In this document: positions 17,729 to 26,113 of the stretch, one piece after another | Position numbering within the stretch: the stretch's first letter is position 1 | Layout of the letters: each line of letters starts with the position of its first letter | Assembly: GCA_000503195.1 (NCBI GenBank) | Contig: AYSC01000032.1 | Location: 1 to 51,251, forward strand | Source: Blastomonas sp. CACIA14H2 | GTDB taxonomy: Bacteria > Pseudomonadota > Alphaproteobacteria > Sphingomonadales > Sphingomonadaceae | Length of the DNA stretch: 51,251 bases | Direction of reading: 5' to 3' | Program-made: the position numbers and the translations under genes | The notes under the pieces: model-generated | The model's database searches: none | What the model was told of the DNA's origin: nothing | What the model saw: only the letters and a program-made list of their open reading frames with translations

Positions 17729-17764
17729 CTCGATTGTCTCCCGCCGCCATGATAGCCACAGATC

Positions 17765-18169
17765 ATGTCCGCGATCCAGACCGACTTGCTCTTCGTTTAC
17801 GGCACGCTGCGCCGGGGCAGCGCCCATGATAATGCGGCGCGGCTGGCGCGCGAGAGTTCATGGCTTGGCACGGGCACGCTCGCCGGAACGCTCTACCGCG
17901 TCAGCTGGCACCCGGCGCTGGTGCTGGACGGCGAGGACACCGTCACCGGTGACCTGCTGCGCCTCACTGATCCTGCTGCGTCGCTGCCCTGGCTCGACGC
18001 GTTCGAAAGCTGCGGCCCCGACGACCCGCCCCCGCACGACTATCGCCGCGAGATCGCGACCGTCCTGACGGCAGGCGGCGCGGTGAAGGCGATGGTCTAT
18101 GTCTGGAACCTGCCGACAGGCGGGCTGGAACGGATCGCATCGGGTGACTGGCTGGAGGCGCATGCATGA
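17765..18169 (+). CDS. gamma-glutamylcyclotransferase-like (AIG2/GGCT) protein
   Basis: A 134-residue protein of the GGCT/AIG2 fold, which cleaves gamma-glutamyl amines or peptides to 5-oxoproline. VYGTLRRGSAHD (11-22) is the substrate-binding signature and E81 in LDAFESCG sits at the place of the catalytic glutamate. Length fits single-domain members. Its stop overlaps the start of the GNAT gene (ATGA at 18166-18169), so they are translationally coupled. Confidence 0.88.
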   Translation: MSAIQTDLLFVYGTLRRGSAHDNAARLARESSWLGTGTLAGTLYRVSWHPALVLDGEDTVTGDLLRLTDPAASLPWLDAFESCGPDDPPPHDYRREIATVLTAGGAVKAMVYVWNLPTGGLERIASGDWLEAHA

Positions 18170-18636
18170 TCGAGGTCCGGATGTTGCAGGTCGACGAGGC
18201 GCGGGTGCTCGCCCAGGTGGCGGACGACGTGTTCGACAATCCGGTCGATCCCCAGCAAGCCGCAGCCTTTCTCGCCGATCCGCGCCACCATCTCGCGGTA
18301 GCGATCGACGCCGGGCAGGTGGTCGGCTTTGCCTCGGGTGTCGACTATCTCCACCCCGACAAGCCGCCCGAACTGTGGATCAACGAGGTCGGCGTGGCGC
18401 CGAGCCATCAGGGGCGGGGCCTGGGCAAGAGGCTGATGGCCTGCCTGCTCGCGCATGGCGAAACGCTCGGCTGCGCCAGCGCCTGGGTGCTGACCGAGCA
18501 GGGCAATCGCCCGGCGCGCGCGCTGTACGAGGCAGCGGGCGGCGTGCGCGAGCCCGACGAAAGCGATGCCGACGGGCAGGTGGTGCTTTACGCCTTTGGC
18601 AGCGTTTCCGATGCCGACAGTGCCGGATCAGCCTGA
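18166..18636 (+). CDS. GNAT-family N-acetyltransferase
   Basis: A 156-residue acetyltransferase of the GNAT fold. The acetyl-CoA pyrophosphate loop is GVAPSHQGRGLGKRLM (about 76-91) and a second conserved stretch is ALYEAAGG near the C-terminus. Overall resemblance is to the aminoglycoside 3-N-acetyltransferase type I group, but this class contains many enzymes of other substrate and resistance should not be inferred. Overlaps the preceding gene by four bases and overlaps the convergent flotillin gene by nine. Confidence 0.88.
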   Translation: MIEVRMLQVDEARVLAQVADDVFDNPVDPQQAAAFLADPRHHLAVAIDAGQVVGFASGVDYLHPDKPPELWINEVGVAPSHQGRGLGKRLMACLLAHGETLGCASAWVLTEQGNRPARALYEAAGGVREPDESDADGQVVLYAFGSVSDADSAGSA

Positions 18637-20307
18637 CGCATCGGGCTTGCTCGCCGGGGGAGCGATCGCACCATCGTTGGCGATGCCCGCCACCATGCCG
18701 TCGAGCGTGCTGCCGTTGAGGCCGAGTTCCTTCATCAGCCCGTCGATGATCGGGGCCTGCGCGCGATAGCTGAGCGCGGCGGCGACGGCGTCATTGGCGA
18801 GATTGCCGCTGCTGCCGACATTCGCGGCTCCGCCCGACCCGCCCGACTGGCCGAGCCCGTCCACCTTGACGATCTTGATCGAATCGATCGCTTCGAGCGG
18901 CTTGGACGCCTCGCGGATCACCTCGGGCAGTACTTTCAGCAGCGCGAGCTTGGTCTGCAGCGAGATCTGGTCGGACGAGAGCAGGTTCGCCGCCTCGTTG
19001 ACCGCGCGCTGGCCTGCCGCCTCGACCTCGAAGCGGACGCGCGCGGCTTCGGCGCGCAGCTTTTCGGCTTCGGATTCGCCCTCGGCCTCGAGCCGCACCG
19101 CCTCGGCGCGGTTGGCCGCGGCGGCCTTTTCGGCCTCGGCCTCGACCTTGACGCGGATCGCGTCGCGCTCGGCCTGCTTGGCCGCCTCGATCAGCTCGAT
19201 GCGCTTCGAACGGTCGGCGATCTCGGTCTCGCGCGCGGTGGCCACCTGTTCCTCGGCAGCGACCGCCGTGGCGCGCGCGGCATCGGCCTCGGCCTTGGCC
19301 TGGCTTTCCTCGCGGCTCTTGTTCTGGATGGCGATCTGCTGTTCCTGCCGGGCGATCTCGATCGCCTGCTGCTGCGCGATCCGCGCCTGCTGCACCGCGC
19401 GGTCGGCCTCGATCTGCTGGCTGTCGACCAGCTTCTTCGCCTCGATCCGTGCCGCTTCGGCCTCCTGGTTGCGCAGCGCCTGTTCGCGCGCGACCTCGGC
19501 CGCCTGTTCGGCGCGGCGCATCTCGATCTCGCGCTCCTGCTCGAGCCGCGCGAACTCATTGTCGCGCGAGATCTCGAGCGAGCGCTTGTCGGCCTCGAGA
19601 TTCTTGGTCTCGATCTGGACGCGGGTATCCTGCTCGATGTCGTTGCGCGCCTTCTTGCGCAGCTCGATCTGCTCGGTCAGCTTGGTCAGACCCTCGGCGT
19701 CGAAGGCGTTGTTGGCGTTGAAATGCTCGATGCTGGTCTGGTCGAGCCCGGTGAGCGACACCGATTCGAGCTCGAGCCCGTTCATCGCCAGATCGGCGGA
19801 GGAGACCTGCTGGACCTTCTGCACGAAGTCGCTGCGCTGCTCGTGCAGCTGGTTCATCGTCATGCCGGCGGCGACCGAGCGCAGCGCATCGACGAACTTG
19901 CCCTCGACCAGATCCTTGAGCGCCTCGGGCTGCATCGTGCGCAGGCCGAGCGTCTGCGCCGCCATGGCGAGCGCGCCGGCATCGGGCCGCACGCGAACGT
20001 AGAACTCGGCCTTCACGTCGATCCGCAACCGGTCGAGCGTGATCAGCGCATCGGTATTCTTGCGCTCCACCGCCAGCCGCACGGTGTTCATGTTCACTGG
20101 CATCGTCTCGTGCAGCACCGGCAGCACCAGCGCGCCGCCGTTCATCACCACCTTCTCGCCGCCAAAGCCGGTGCGGACGAAGGCGATCTCCTTGGTCGCG
20201 CGCTTGTACAGCCGGGTGATGATGAGGCCGACAATGAGCAGAAACGCGAACACCGTGCCCGCGAGCATGGCGATGGTAACGACCCCGCTGGGGATGATGT
20301 CGGTCAT
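18628..20307 (-). CDS. flotillin-like SPFH protein (YqiK type)
   Basis: A 559-residue flotillin, a membrane scaffold that assembles into ordered-lipid microdomains. One N-terminal membrane helix (about 12-34), an SPFH/band 7 domain (about 35-200, with GGALVLPVLHETMPVNMNT and GMTMNQLHEQRSDF), then a long coiled coil rich in Glu, Ala, Arg and Gln (about 215-445), and a glycine-rich C-terminus. ATG at 20307 follows GGAGCC. Its partner in Escherichia coli is YqiJ; here a YqiJ-like gene lies 337 bp upstream, with TelA- and XpaC-like genes beyond. The intervening region contains dispersed repeats. Confidence 0.93.
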   Translation of the reverse strand: MTDIIPSGVVTIAMLAGTVFAFLLIVGLIITRLYKRATKEIAFVRTGFGGEKVVMNGGALVLPVLHETMPVNMNTVRLAVERKNTDALITLDRLRIDVKAEFYVRVRPDAGALAMAAQTLGLRTMQPEALKDLVEGKFVDALRSVAAGMTMNQLHEQRSDFVQKVQQVSSADLAMNGLELESVSLTGLDQTSIEHFNANNAFDAEGLTKLTEQIELRKKARNDIEQDTRVQIETKNLEADKRSLEISRDNEFARLEQEREIEMRRAEQAAEVAREQALRNQEAEAARIEAKKLVDSQQIEADRAVQQARIAQQQAIEIARQEQQIAIQNKSREESQAKAEADAARATAVAAEEQVATARETEIADRSKRIELIEAAKQAERDAIRVKVEAEAEKAAAANRAEAVRLEAEGESEAEKLRAEAARVRFEVEAAGQRAVNEAANLLSSDQISLQTKLALLKVLPEVIREASKPLEAIDSIKIVKVDGLGQSGGSGGAANVGSSGNLANDAVAAALSYRAQAPIIDGLMKELGLNGSTLDGMVAGIANDGAIAPPASKPDASG

Positions 20308-20644
20308 GGGGGCTCCTTGCAGGTGCAGAATCGAACGATGGACGCGAGGCTAATCGCTGGCTCGGAAGGTTGCGAGGACAATCGGAACAATTCTGACGCT
20401 GATTTGGGTGTCTGCATCCCCCGTCCGCTCAGCCTGAGCTTGTCGAAGGCCTCGCGCCCCAGCATCCCGGATCATGCCGTTTTCAGGCGAAAGCCGGATC
20501 CCAGAAGCCGCATGGCTTCATCTCCGCTCGGGATTCCGGCGTTCGCCGGAAAGCGCTGGAATCCTGGGGACCGGCAGCGCGGGTCCTTCGACAGGCTCAG
20601 GACGAGCGGAGGTGGTCAGGGAACCGGCCTTCTGCCGCTGCGTC
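20308..20644. repeat. 337-bp gene-free gap with inverted repeats
   Basis: This gap separates the YqiJ-like and flotillin genes. The arms at 20425-20449 and 20585-20609 match as inverted repeats at 22 of 25 positions (core TGTCGAAGG on one side, CCTTCGACA on the other). Between them, 20534-20551 is a perfect hairpin, TTCCGGCG-TT-CGCCGGAA. The sequence is of the type dispersed in sphingomonad genomes. I see no ORF in it. A promoter for the flotillin gene may lie between 20308 and 20424, but no motif stands out. Confidence 0.8.
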
Positions 20645-21253
20645 TCACAACCCCGGCAGAAAATGCCCGCCGCGGCTGATTGCGCGGAAGACCTCGCCCT
20701 CGCGGCGCACCAGCAGGATTTCCTCGCTCTCGTGCAGTATCTGATCGGCGTTGTCCGGTTCGACCATCACGAAATGCGGGTGGCCGTGCACGTCGGTGAC
20801 GCGCGCGCGGGCGGGGGAGCCGGGGCGGGCGGTGCCGGTCTGGATGGTGGCGAAGCGGCCGATCAGCGAATCGACGCTCACTGCCGTGGTCTCGTCCTGC
20901 GGCATGACGCGCGCGAGCAGCCGCGCGCCCGCGCCGGTGAACGGCAGCGCGACGGCGGCGGCGACGGGCCCGGCGAGCCAGGCGCTGGCGAGGCTTCCAG
21001 TCAGCGCCTGCCAGAATTGCTGACCGGCATAGCCGATCACGCCGAAGATCATCAGGAACAGCGCGAGCCACATCAGCAGCGGCAATCGCCCCAGGCCGAG
21101 CAGCGACAGCAGCCCATCGCTCGCTCCGTCGCCCAGGTCATGGTCCGCATCGAAATCGCCCAGCCCTGCGACCTGCGCGCCGCCGATCAGCAGCATCAGC
21201 AGCAGCGCGGCGGCGAAGGGCGTGTTCTGGCTGGCGAGCAGGAAGTCGAGCAT
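20645..21253 (-). CDS. YqiJ-like (NfeD-related) membrane protein
   Basis: A 202-residue membrane protein with hydrophobic helices at about 12-30, 57-82 and 90-110, then a soluble C-terminal domain of OB-fold type (about 130-195, with SLIGRFATIQTGTA and GHPHFVMVEPD). This layout matches YqiJ, the NfeD-like partner that stands next to flotillin YqiK in enterobacteria. The partnership is thought to bind flotillin at the membrane. The start ATG at 21253 lies downstream of an intercistronic hairpin. It has no catalytic residues that I recognise. Confidence 0.85.
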   Translation of the reverse strand: MLDFLLASQNTPFAAALLLMLLIGGAQVAGLGDFDADHDLGDGASDGLLSLLGLGRLPLLMWLALFLMIFGVIGYAGQQFWQALTGSLASAWLAGPVAAAVALPFTGAGARLLARVMPQDETTAVSVDSLIGRFATIQTGTARPGSPARARVTDVHGHPHFVMVEPDNADQILHESEEILLVRREGEVFRAISRGGHFLPGL

Positions 21254-21265
21254 CGCGCCAGACTA

Positions 21266-21353
21266 GAGCGTTTTCCCATTGAGCGAAAACGTTCTTGTTC
21301 TTTGATGCCGCATTTTCCGAGCCGTTGACCGTAGACGGTCAACTTGAAAATGC
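21266..21353. repeat. two intercistronic hairpins between XpaC-like and YqiJ-like genes
   Basis: The first is GAGCGTTTTC at 21266-21275 with GAAAACGTTC at 21285-21294 (one mismatch). The second, 21310-21353, is nested: an outer GCATTTTC/GAAAATGC stem encloses a perfect 9-bp stem GTTGACCGT-AG-ACGGTCAAC. Both lie between same-strand genes of the block. They may stabilise or attenuate the transcript, or be degenerate dispersed repeats. Confidence 0.75.
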
Positions 21354-21358
21354 TTTGG

Positions 21359-22081
21359 TCACTGGCTCTCGGCAACACCATCATATTTGAGTTCGAGATA
21401 GCGGCCGCGGATCGCGAGCTTGTCGGCATCGCCCTCGGCAATCGTGCGGGTGGCGCTGGCGATTTCGCGTTCGATAACCCCTAGGCCATGGATCAGCTGC
21501 TCGTCGGGGGTGCGCTCGCCGCGCTTCTCCTGGCGCATGCTCGCCGGGATCTTGCGATAGCCTGTGATCAGCTCGGGCAGATGCTCGCCCACCAGCTTGC
21601 GGATCTCGCGCGCGGGCTCGCTGTTTTCCTCGAGCGTCTGGAGCTGCGGCGCGAGCATGTCGAGCTGCACGCCGATCTGGTCGATCAGCGTCACCGCCGG
21701 CGCGGGCAGCGCGGGACGCTGAGATTCCAGCCAGATCTCGGTCTTGCCGGCGAGGACCTTCAAGGGCTCCTTGGCGAGCCGTTCGGGCGTCGGCACTTTC
21801 AGCTTCATGCCGCTGCCGAGCACCACGGTGGCGACCACCGCCGCCAGCACGGTAAGCAGCACGCCATAAAAGCCGATGCCGTCGATGATCGCACCGACAA
21901 TGCCCGCCGCCACCAGGATGACGCCGATGCTGATCGCGATCGCCGCGATCTTCTTCCACATATGCTCGCGCTTGAGCGCGCGCGACTTGCTGCCGATCGA
22001 CGGCCCCATCTGGACGCGACGCTTGACCGCGGCGGCATCGGCGAGGATCTGGTCGGACTGGCTGGTCAGCGATTTGGACAT
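21359..22081 (-). CDS. XpaC-like membrane protein
   Basis: A 240-residue protein with two close hydrophobic helices at about 45-65 and 67-89 followed by a helical cytoplasmic region of about 150 residues. Position next to TelA and overall shape (two helices, then a helical domain with conserved tyrosine-isoleucine-proline, here GYRKIPASMRQ) suggest the XpaC family, which in Bacillus stands next to a TelA homologue. The old family name, 5-bromo-4-chloroindolyl phosphate hydrolysis protein, does not tell its function. The assignment is by context and shape, so moderate confidence. ATG at 22081 is chosen over TTG at 22087. It follows telA after 13 bases. Confidence 0.68.
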   Translation of the reverse strand: MSKSLTSQSDQILADAAAVKRRVQMGPSIGSKSRALKREHMWKKIAAIAISIGVILVAAGIVGAIIDGIGFYGVLLTVLAAVVATVVLGSGMKLKVPTPERLAKEPLKVLAGKTEIWLESQRPALPAPAVTLIDQIGVQLDMLAPQLQTLEENSEPAREIRKLVGEHLPELITGYRKIPASMRQEKRGERTPDEQLIHGLGVIEREIASATRTIAEGDADKLAIRGRYLELKYDGVAESQ

Positions 22082-22094
22082 GGGCAAGCCTGGT

Positions 22095-23321
22095 TCAAGC
22101 CTCCAGCGAGCTCAGCAGCGACGGGCCCGACGATGCGCCGCCGCCGCCCTGCGAGGCGCCCTCGGCGCGCGCGATATAGCCCTTGGACTTTTCGACTTCC
22201 TTGCTCAGCGTGTCGACCGTGGTCTTCATGCTGTCGAGCGCCTTGACCTTGAACGTGTCGATATTGTCCATCGTGTCGTAGATGTTCTGGAACGCGCGCT
22301 GCAGCGTTTCGACCGGGATGGTCGCCGATGCCGCCTGTTCGTGGATCTTGGCGGTCTGGTCCTTGAGCATCGTGCCGGTCGAATCGATGATGTTCGCGGT
22401 GGTGGTGTTCAAGGCCGTGATCTGGTCGAGCACCAGCTTCTGCCCGACCAGCGCCTGCGCGACGGTGACCGCGGTGCGCAGCGCGGCGACCGTGGTGGTG
22501 CTGGCGCGGTCGACGCCCTTGACCAGCTCGACATTGTTCTTCTTGACCAGATCGAGCGCGAGATAGCCCTGCACCGTCACCGCCATCTGCGTCAGCAGGT
22601 CCTGCGTGCGCTGGCGGACATAGAAGAGCGCGGTCTCCTTGATCGCCTTGGCCTTGGCCGGATCGGTCATCTCGAGCTCGGCGGCCTTGGCCTCGAGCCG
22701 CGCGTCGAGCGTCTTCGACACATGGATCATCTGCTCGAGCTTGCCCATCGCGGCCCACAGATTCTGCCGTTCGACATCGATCGCGGCATTGTCCATCAGC
22801 AGCTCGTCCTTGCCGCTCTGCAAGCTGGCGAGGATCGACTGGATGTGCCCCTGGCTCGACTTGTAGCTGTCGAAATAGTCGCGCATCTTGTTGCCGAAGG
22901 GGATGATGCCGAAGATCTTCTTGCGGGTGAACAGGTCGCCCTTCTTGCCGGGATCGAGATCCTCGACCGTGCGGCGCAGCTGCGCGAGGTTCGCGCCGAC
23001 CGAATTGTCATTGTCCATCGCGCGCACGGGGCGATCGAGAAAGCGGTTCGACTGGCCCGCCGCGTCGGTGATCTCCTTGCGGCCCATATTGGTAATCTGG
23101 TCGACGCGCTTGCCGAACTCGGGCGAGTTGACGTCCTGCGCGACGAGATCGCTGATGAAGCCGTCGACCTTCTCGTCGAGCTTCGAGCGCACCTCTTCGG
23201 ACACCGGGACCAGCCCGGTCGCCTCGGCCGCCGTGACCACGGGAACCGGATCGGGCGCCTCCAGCGTCAGTTTCTTGTCCGCAATCGCAGTCTGCGTCGC
23301 CATGGCCTGTCCAGCTCCCAT
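22095..23321 (-). CDS. TelA/KlaA-family toxic anion resistance protein
   Basis: A 408-residue mostly helical cytoplasmic protein of the TelA family, found in tellurite-resistance and stress loci; biochemistry remains unclear. Recognisable stretches: DLDPGKKGDLFTRKKIFGIIPFGNKMRDYFDSY (residues 120-155, given here as DLDPGKKG and FGIIPFGNK), SGKDELLMDNAAIDVERQNLW and DLLTQMAVTVQGYLALDL. Two starts are possible, ATG at 23321 and ATG at 23303, with equal ribosome-binding support. Upstream of it, 148 bp separate it from the small membrane protein gene; this gap is the likely site of a promoter. Part of the block with XpaC-, YqiJ- and flotillin-like genes. Confidence 0.9.
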   Translation of the reverse strand: MGAGQAMATQTAIADKKLTLEAPDPVPVVTAAEATGLVPVSEEVRSKLDEKVDGFISDLVAQDVNSPEFGKRVDQITNMGRKEITDAAGQSNRFLDRPVRAMDNDNSVGANLAQLRRTVEDLDPGKKGDLFTRKKIFGIIPFGNKMRDYFDSYKSSQGHIQSILASLQSGKDELLMDNAAIDVERQNLWAAMGKLEQMIHVSKTLDARLEAKAAELEMTDPAKAKAIKETALFYVRQRTQDLLTQMAVTVQGYLALDLVKKNNVELVKGVDRASTTTVAALRTAVTVAQALVGQKLVLDQITALNTTTANIIDSTGTMLKDQTAKIHEQAASATIPVETLQRAFQNIYDTMDNIDTFKVKALDSMKTTVDTLSKEVEKSKGYIARAEGASQGGGGASSGPSLLSSLEA

Positions 23322-23469
23322 TCCCGCCTGAACTCCAAAATGAGGGGAGTCCGGGCATCAGGCAAGTGATAAGTGTTACTGTGTTAAGATAACAATACAG
23401 CCGCAAAGCGCAAGGGCTTTGGCGCGCGACACGATCGGCGTTGGTGCCGCGCGCGCCCTGGCGGCGAAG

Positions 23470-23793
23470 CTAGACCCCGATGTCCCATAATGCGACACAT
23501 GCTGCGGTCACCAGCGCGAAGACGAGCAGCAGCACGGCGATCTCGACGGGCCGGATGGCAAGCTTGCGGGCATGTTCCTGCTCGAACGCCGCGATGCGGT
23601 AGCGGATGGTCTCGTCGCTCTTGAGCAGGCCGATGTCGAGCACCGGCGCGGTGCGCAGATAGCGGACGATCTCCTCGCGTTCGGTGCTTCCGATATCGGG
23701 ATAGCGCGCCAGCAGCTGCTTCATGCGCTTGCGCCGGGCTTCGGGATCGGGATGGGCGGCCGCCTCGGGCGACCGGATTTCGGTATCGTTCAT
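23470..23793 (-). CDS. small hypothetical membrane protein
   Basis: A 107-residue protein. The N-terminal 75 residues are charged and helical (RKRMKQLLARYPDIGSTERE), and a single hydrophobic helix lies at about 80-102 near the C-terminus, as in tail-anchored proteins. Family unknown. AGGA lies ten bases before the ATG. It follows the antiporter gene by 31 bases on the same strand, so it is likely co-transcribed with it, and it precedes telA. Confidence 0.7.
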   Translation of the reverse strand: MNDTEIRSPEAAAHPDPEARRKRMKQLLARYPDIGSTEREEIVRYLRTAPVLDIGLLKSDETIRYRIAAFEQEHARKLAIRPVEIAVLLLVFALVTAACVALWDIGV

Positions 23794-23824
23794 GGGATGA
23801 TTTTCCTGAGATCTTGATGCGCGC

Positions 23825-25450
23825 TCAGCCCTGGCCGAGCAGTTCGACCATGCGGCGGGCGGTTTCCTGTTCGGCGCGGACGATATGGCTGACGCCCAGC
23901 TGCTTCAGATGCTGGTACTCGTCTTCCGAATGCGCGCGCGCGACGACGGTGAGCGCCGGGTTGAGCGTACGCGCCCGCTGGTGGATCGCGCCCGCCTCAT
24001 AGCCTTCGGGGATCGCGAGGATCAGCGCGGTGGCGCGCTCTATCCCTGCGCGTTCGAGCAATCCGGGCTCGATGGCATCGCCGCGCAGCGTCGTCATGCC
24101 CTCGGCCTGGGCGCTGACCAGCTTGTCCGGATTGTCCTCGATCACCACCAGGCTGCCGGGCCGCTGCTTCAGCGCGGCGGCGACATGGCGTCCCACCCGG
24201 CCATGGCCGATGACGATGATATGTCCCTGATCGGCTGGCGGGCCCGAGGCGGGCTCGTCGTCGGAAAAGCGTTCGTGCATCCGCGTCACCCAGCCGAACA
24301 GGAAGGGGTTGAGGAAGATCGAGAGGATCGCGCCGGCGAGGATCAGGTCGCGCGCGTCCGCGGGCAGCACGCCCAGGCTGGTGCCCAGGCTCGCCAGGAT
24401 GAACGAGAATTCGCCGATCTGCGCCAGGCTGCACGCGATGGTGAGGCTGGTCCGGTTCGATTTGCGGAACAGCCGCGCGATGGCATAGGCCGCGATCGAC
24501 TTGCCGATGACGACGATGCCCAGCGTGGCGAGCAGCGGCAGCGGCTGTTCGACCAGCACGTAGGGGTTGAACAGCATGCCGACCGAGACGAAGAACAGCA
24601 CCGCAAACGCATCGCGCAGCGGCAGCGTCTCCTCCGCCGCGCGCCTGCTGAGCGAGGTTTCGCCCAGGATCATGCCCGCGAAGAACGCGCCCAGCGCAAA
24701 GCTTACTTCGAACACGAAGGCCGCGCCAAAGGCGACGCCGAGCGCGATCGCGAGCACCGCGAGGCGGAAAAGCTCGCGCGATCCGGTATGCACCACCCAG
24801 TGCAGCACATGCGGGATGACCCTGCGGCCGATCACCAGCATGAACACCACGAAGCCTGCGACCTTGAACAAGGTTGCGGCCATCGGCTGGGCGATGGCCA
24901 TCAGGTCCGCGCCTTCGGGATTGCTGGCGATGCGCGCCAGCGGGGGTAGCATCACCAGCGCCAGCACCATCACGATGTCCTCGACGATGAGCCAGCCGAT
25001 CGCGATCTGCCCGCGTTCGGTCTCGACCAGACCCCGCACCTGAAGCGCACGCAGCAGCACCACGGTGCTCGCGACCGATAGCGCGAGCCCGAAGATGAAG
25101 CCCGCGATCGGCGTCCAGCCCATCGCCCAGGACAGGCCCATGCCGAGCAAGGTGGCGGTGGCGATCTGGACCAGCGCGCCGGGAATGGCGATGTGCTTCA
25201 CCGCCATCAGGTCGCGCAGCGAAAAGTGCAGGCCGACGCCGAACATCAGCAGGATGACGCCGATTTCGGCGAGTTCGTTGGCGAGCTTGCCATCGGCGAC
25301 GAAGCCGGGGGTGAACGGGCCCACCAGGACACCGGCGAGCAGATAGCCGGCAATGGGAGATATCTTGAGCCGCTGGGCCAGCGCGCCCATCAGGAACGCG
25401 ACGACCAGACCGGCAACGATGGTGCCGATCAGGGGAGTGGCATGATGCAT
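23825..25450 (-). CDS. CPA2-family cation:proton antiporter with TrkA-N domain (YbaL/RosB type)
   Basis: A 541-residue inner-membrane transporter. About twelve helices occupy residues 1-385, with family stretches ISPIAGYLLAGVLVGP, LALSVASTVVLLRAL and FALGAFFAGMILGE, and a C-terminal NAD-binding TrkA-N domain starts near 410 with HIIVIGHGRVGRHVAA (GxGxxG). Members exchange K+ or Na+ for H+ and are gated by nucleotide or redox state; the ion cannot be assigned. Length and domain order match the YbaL/RosB group. Upstream is a short gap to a hypothetical gene. Followed by the small membrane protein gene and, beyond a gap, the telA block. Confidence 0.94.
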   Translation of the reverse strand: MHHATPLIGTIVAGLVVAFLMGALAQRLKISPIAGYLLAGVLVGPFTPGFVADGKLANELAEIGVILLMFGVGLHFSLRDLMAVKHIAIPGALVQIATATLLGMGLSWAMGWTPIAGFIFGLALSVASTVVLLRALQVRGLVETERGQIAIGWLIVEDIVMVLALVMLPPLARIASNPEGADLMAIAQPMAATLFKVAGFVVFMLVIGRRVIPHVLHWVVHTGSRELFRLAVLAIALGVAFGAAFVFEVSFALGAFFAGMILGETSLSRRAAEETLPLRDAFAVLFFVSVGMLFNPYVLVEQPLPLLATLGIVVIGKSIAAYAIARLFRKSNRTSLTIACSLAQIGEFSFILASLGTSLGVLPADARDLILAGAILSIFLNPFLFGWVTRMHERFSDDEPASGPPADQGHIIVIGHGRVGRHVAAALKQRPGSLVVIEDNPDKLVSAQAEGMTTLRGDAIEPGLLERAGIERATALILAIPEGYEAGAIHQRARTLNPALTVVARAHSEDEYQHLKQLGVSHIVRAEQETARRMVELLGQG

Positions 25451-25617
25451 GATCAGTCTCTCTTTGCGAGAGGGAGGGTCTCGGGCTGCGCCGCGGCCGG
25501 TGCCAGAGACACGGCGCGAAAGCTGCCCGGCGATCAGGCGCGACGAACGGATAAGGAGCAGGACGCCGATCCCCGCAGGATCAGCGCGCTGCTACCGTCA
25601 GACCGGTCGTCGCGGGA

Positions 25618-26052
25618 TCAGGCGGTCAGCGGCGGGGCGCGGGGGGGCGTGCCGGGGCGCGCGGACGCGGGATGGTCCGCCCAGGCGGGCGCGCGAACGG
25701 CAAGGGAAAGGCCGGTATCGGCCAACGCAGCGGCGGCGATCGCGGCCGGGCTGGCCCAGGAATAGGCCGCAGCGGCATCGCCATCCCCGCCCGAGCCCAG
25801 CCGCAACCTGTCATGCGCGGGTTCGGCGACCGCGATCGCGTCGCCTTGCTGACGGCTGAGCGCGACCTGCGTGGTGGCGGGGTTGAACGCGGAGCCGACC
25901 TGCTGGCTGGCGGGCGTGGAGCCGGGCAGCAAGGCGCTGGCGAGCGCGATGAACAGCGCGATGATGATACCGCTGACCCAGGCAGGACGCACGGCTGCGG
26001 CCACGGAGGCAGCGGCGGCATCGGGGCCTGTGGGGCGTGGCAGAGCGGTCAT
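25618..26052 (-). CDS. small hypothetical single-pass protein
   Basis: A 144-residue product with one hydrophobic helix (about 24-44) and an alanine- and proline-rich remainder ending ARPGTPPRAPPLTA. Family not recognised. Starts 61 bases after the stop of the fatty acyl-AMP ligase gene (an in-frame ATG at 26106 would be only seven bases after it). The ribosome-binding site is weak and low-complexity composition is common in chance frames of such GC-rich DNA, so this is tentative. Between it and the antiporter (25451-25617) I see nothing. Confidence 0.42.
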   Translation of the reverse strand: MTALPRPTGPDAAAASVAAAVRPAWVSGIIIALFIALASALLPGSTPASQQVGSAFNPATTQVALSRQQGDAIAVAEPAHDRLRLGSGGDGDAAAAYSWASPAAIAAAALADTGLSLAVRAPAWADHPASARPGTPPRAPPLTA

Positions 26053-26113
26053 GCCCGGCCGATATAGGGAGCGGGTGCCGGGCGGTAAACCCGGCAAGGC
26101 CAGCATTGTCGGC

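Noticed and set aside
18166-18636. Aminoglycoside-resistance gene
   Set aside because: Only general GNAT similarity; no evidence for the antibiotic substrate and no resistance context.
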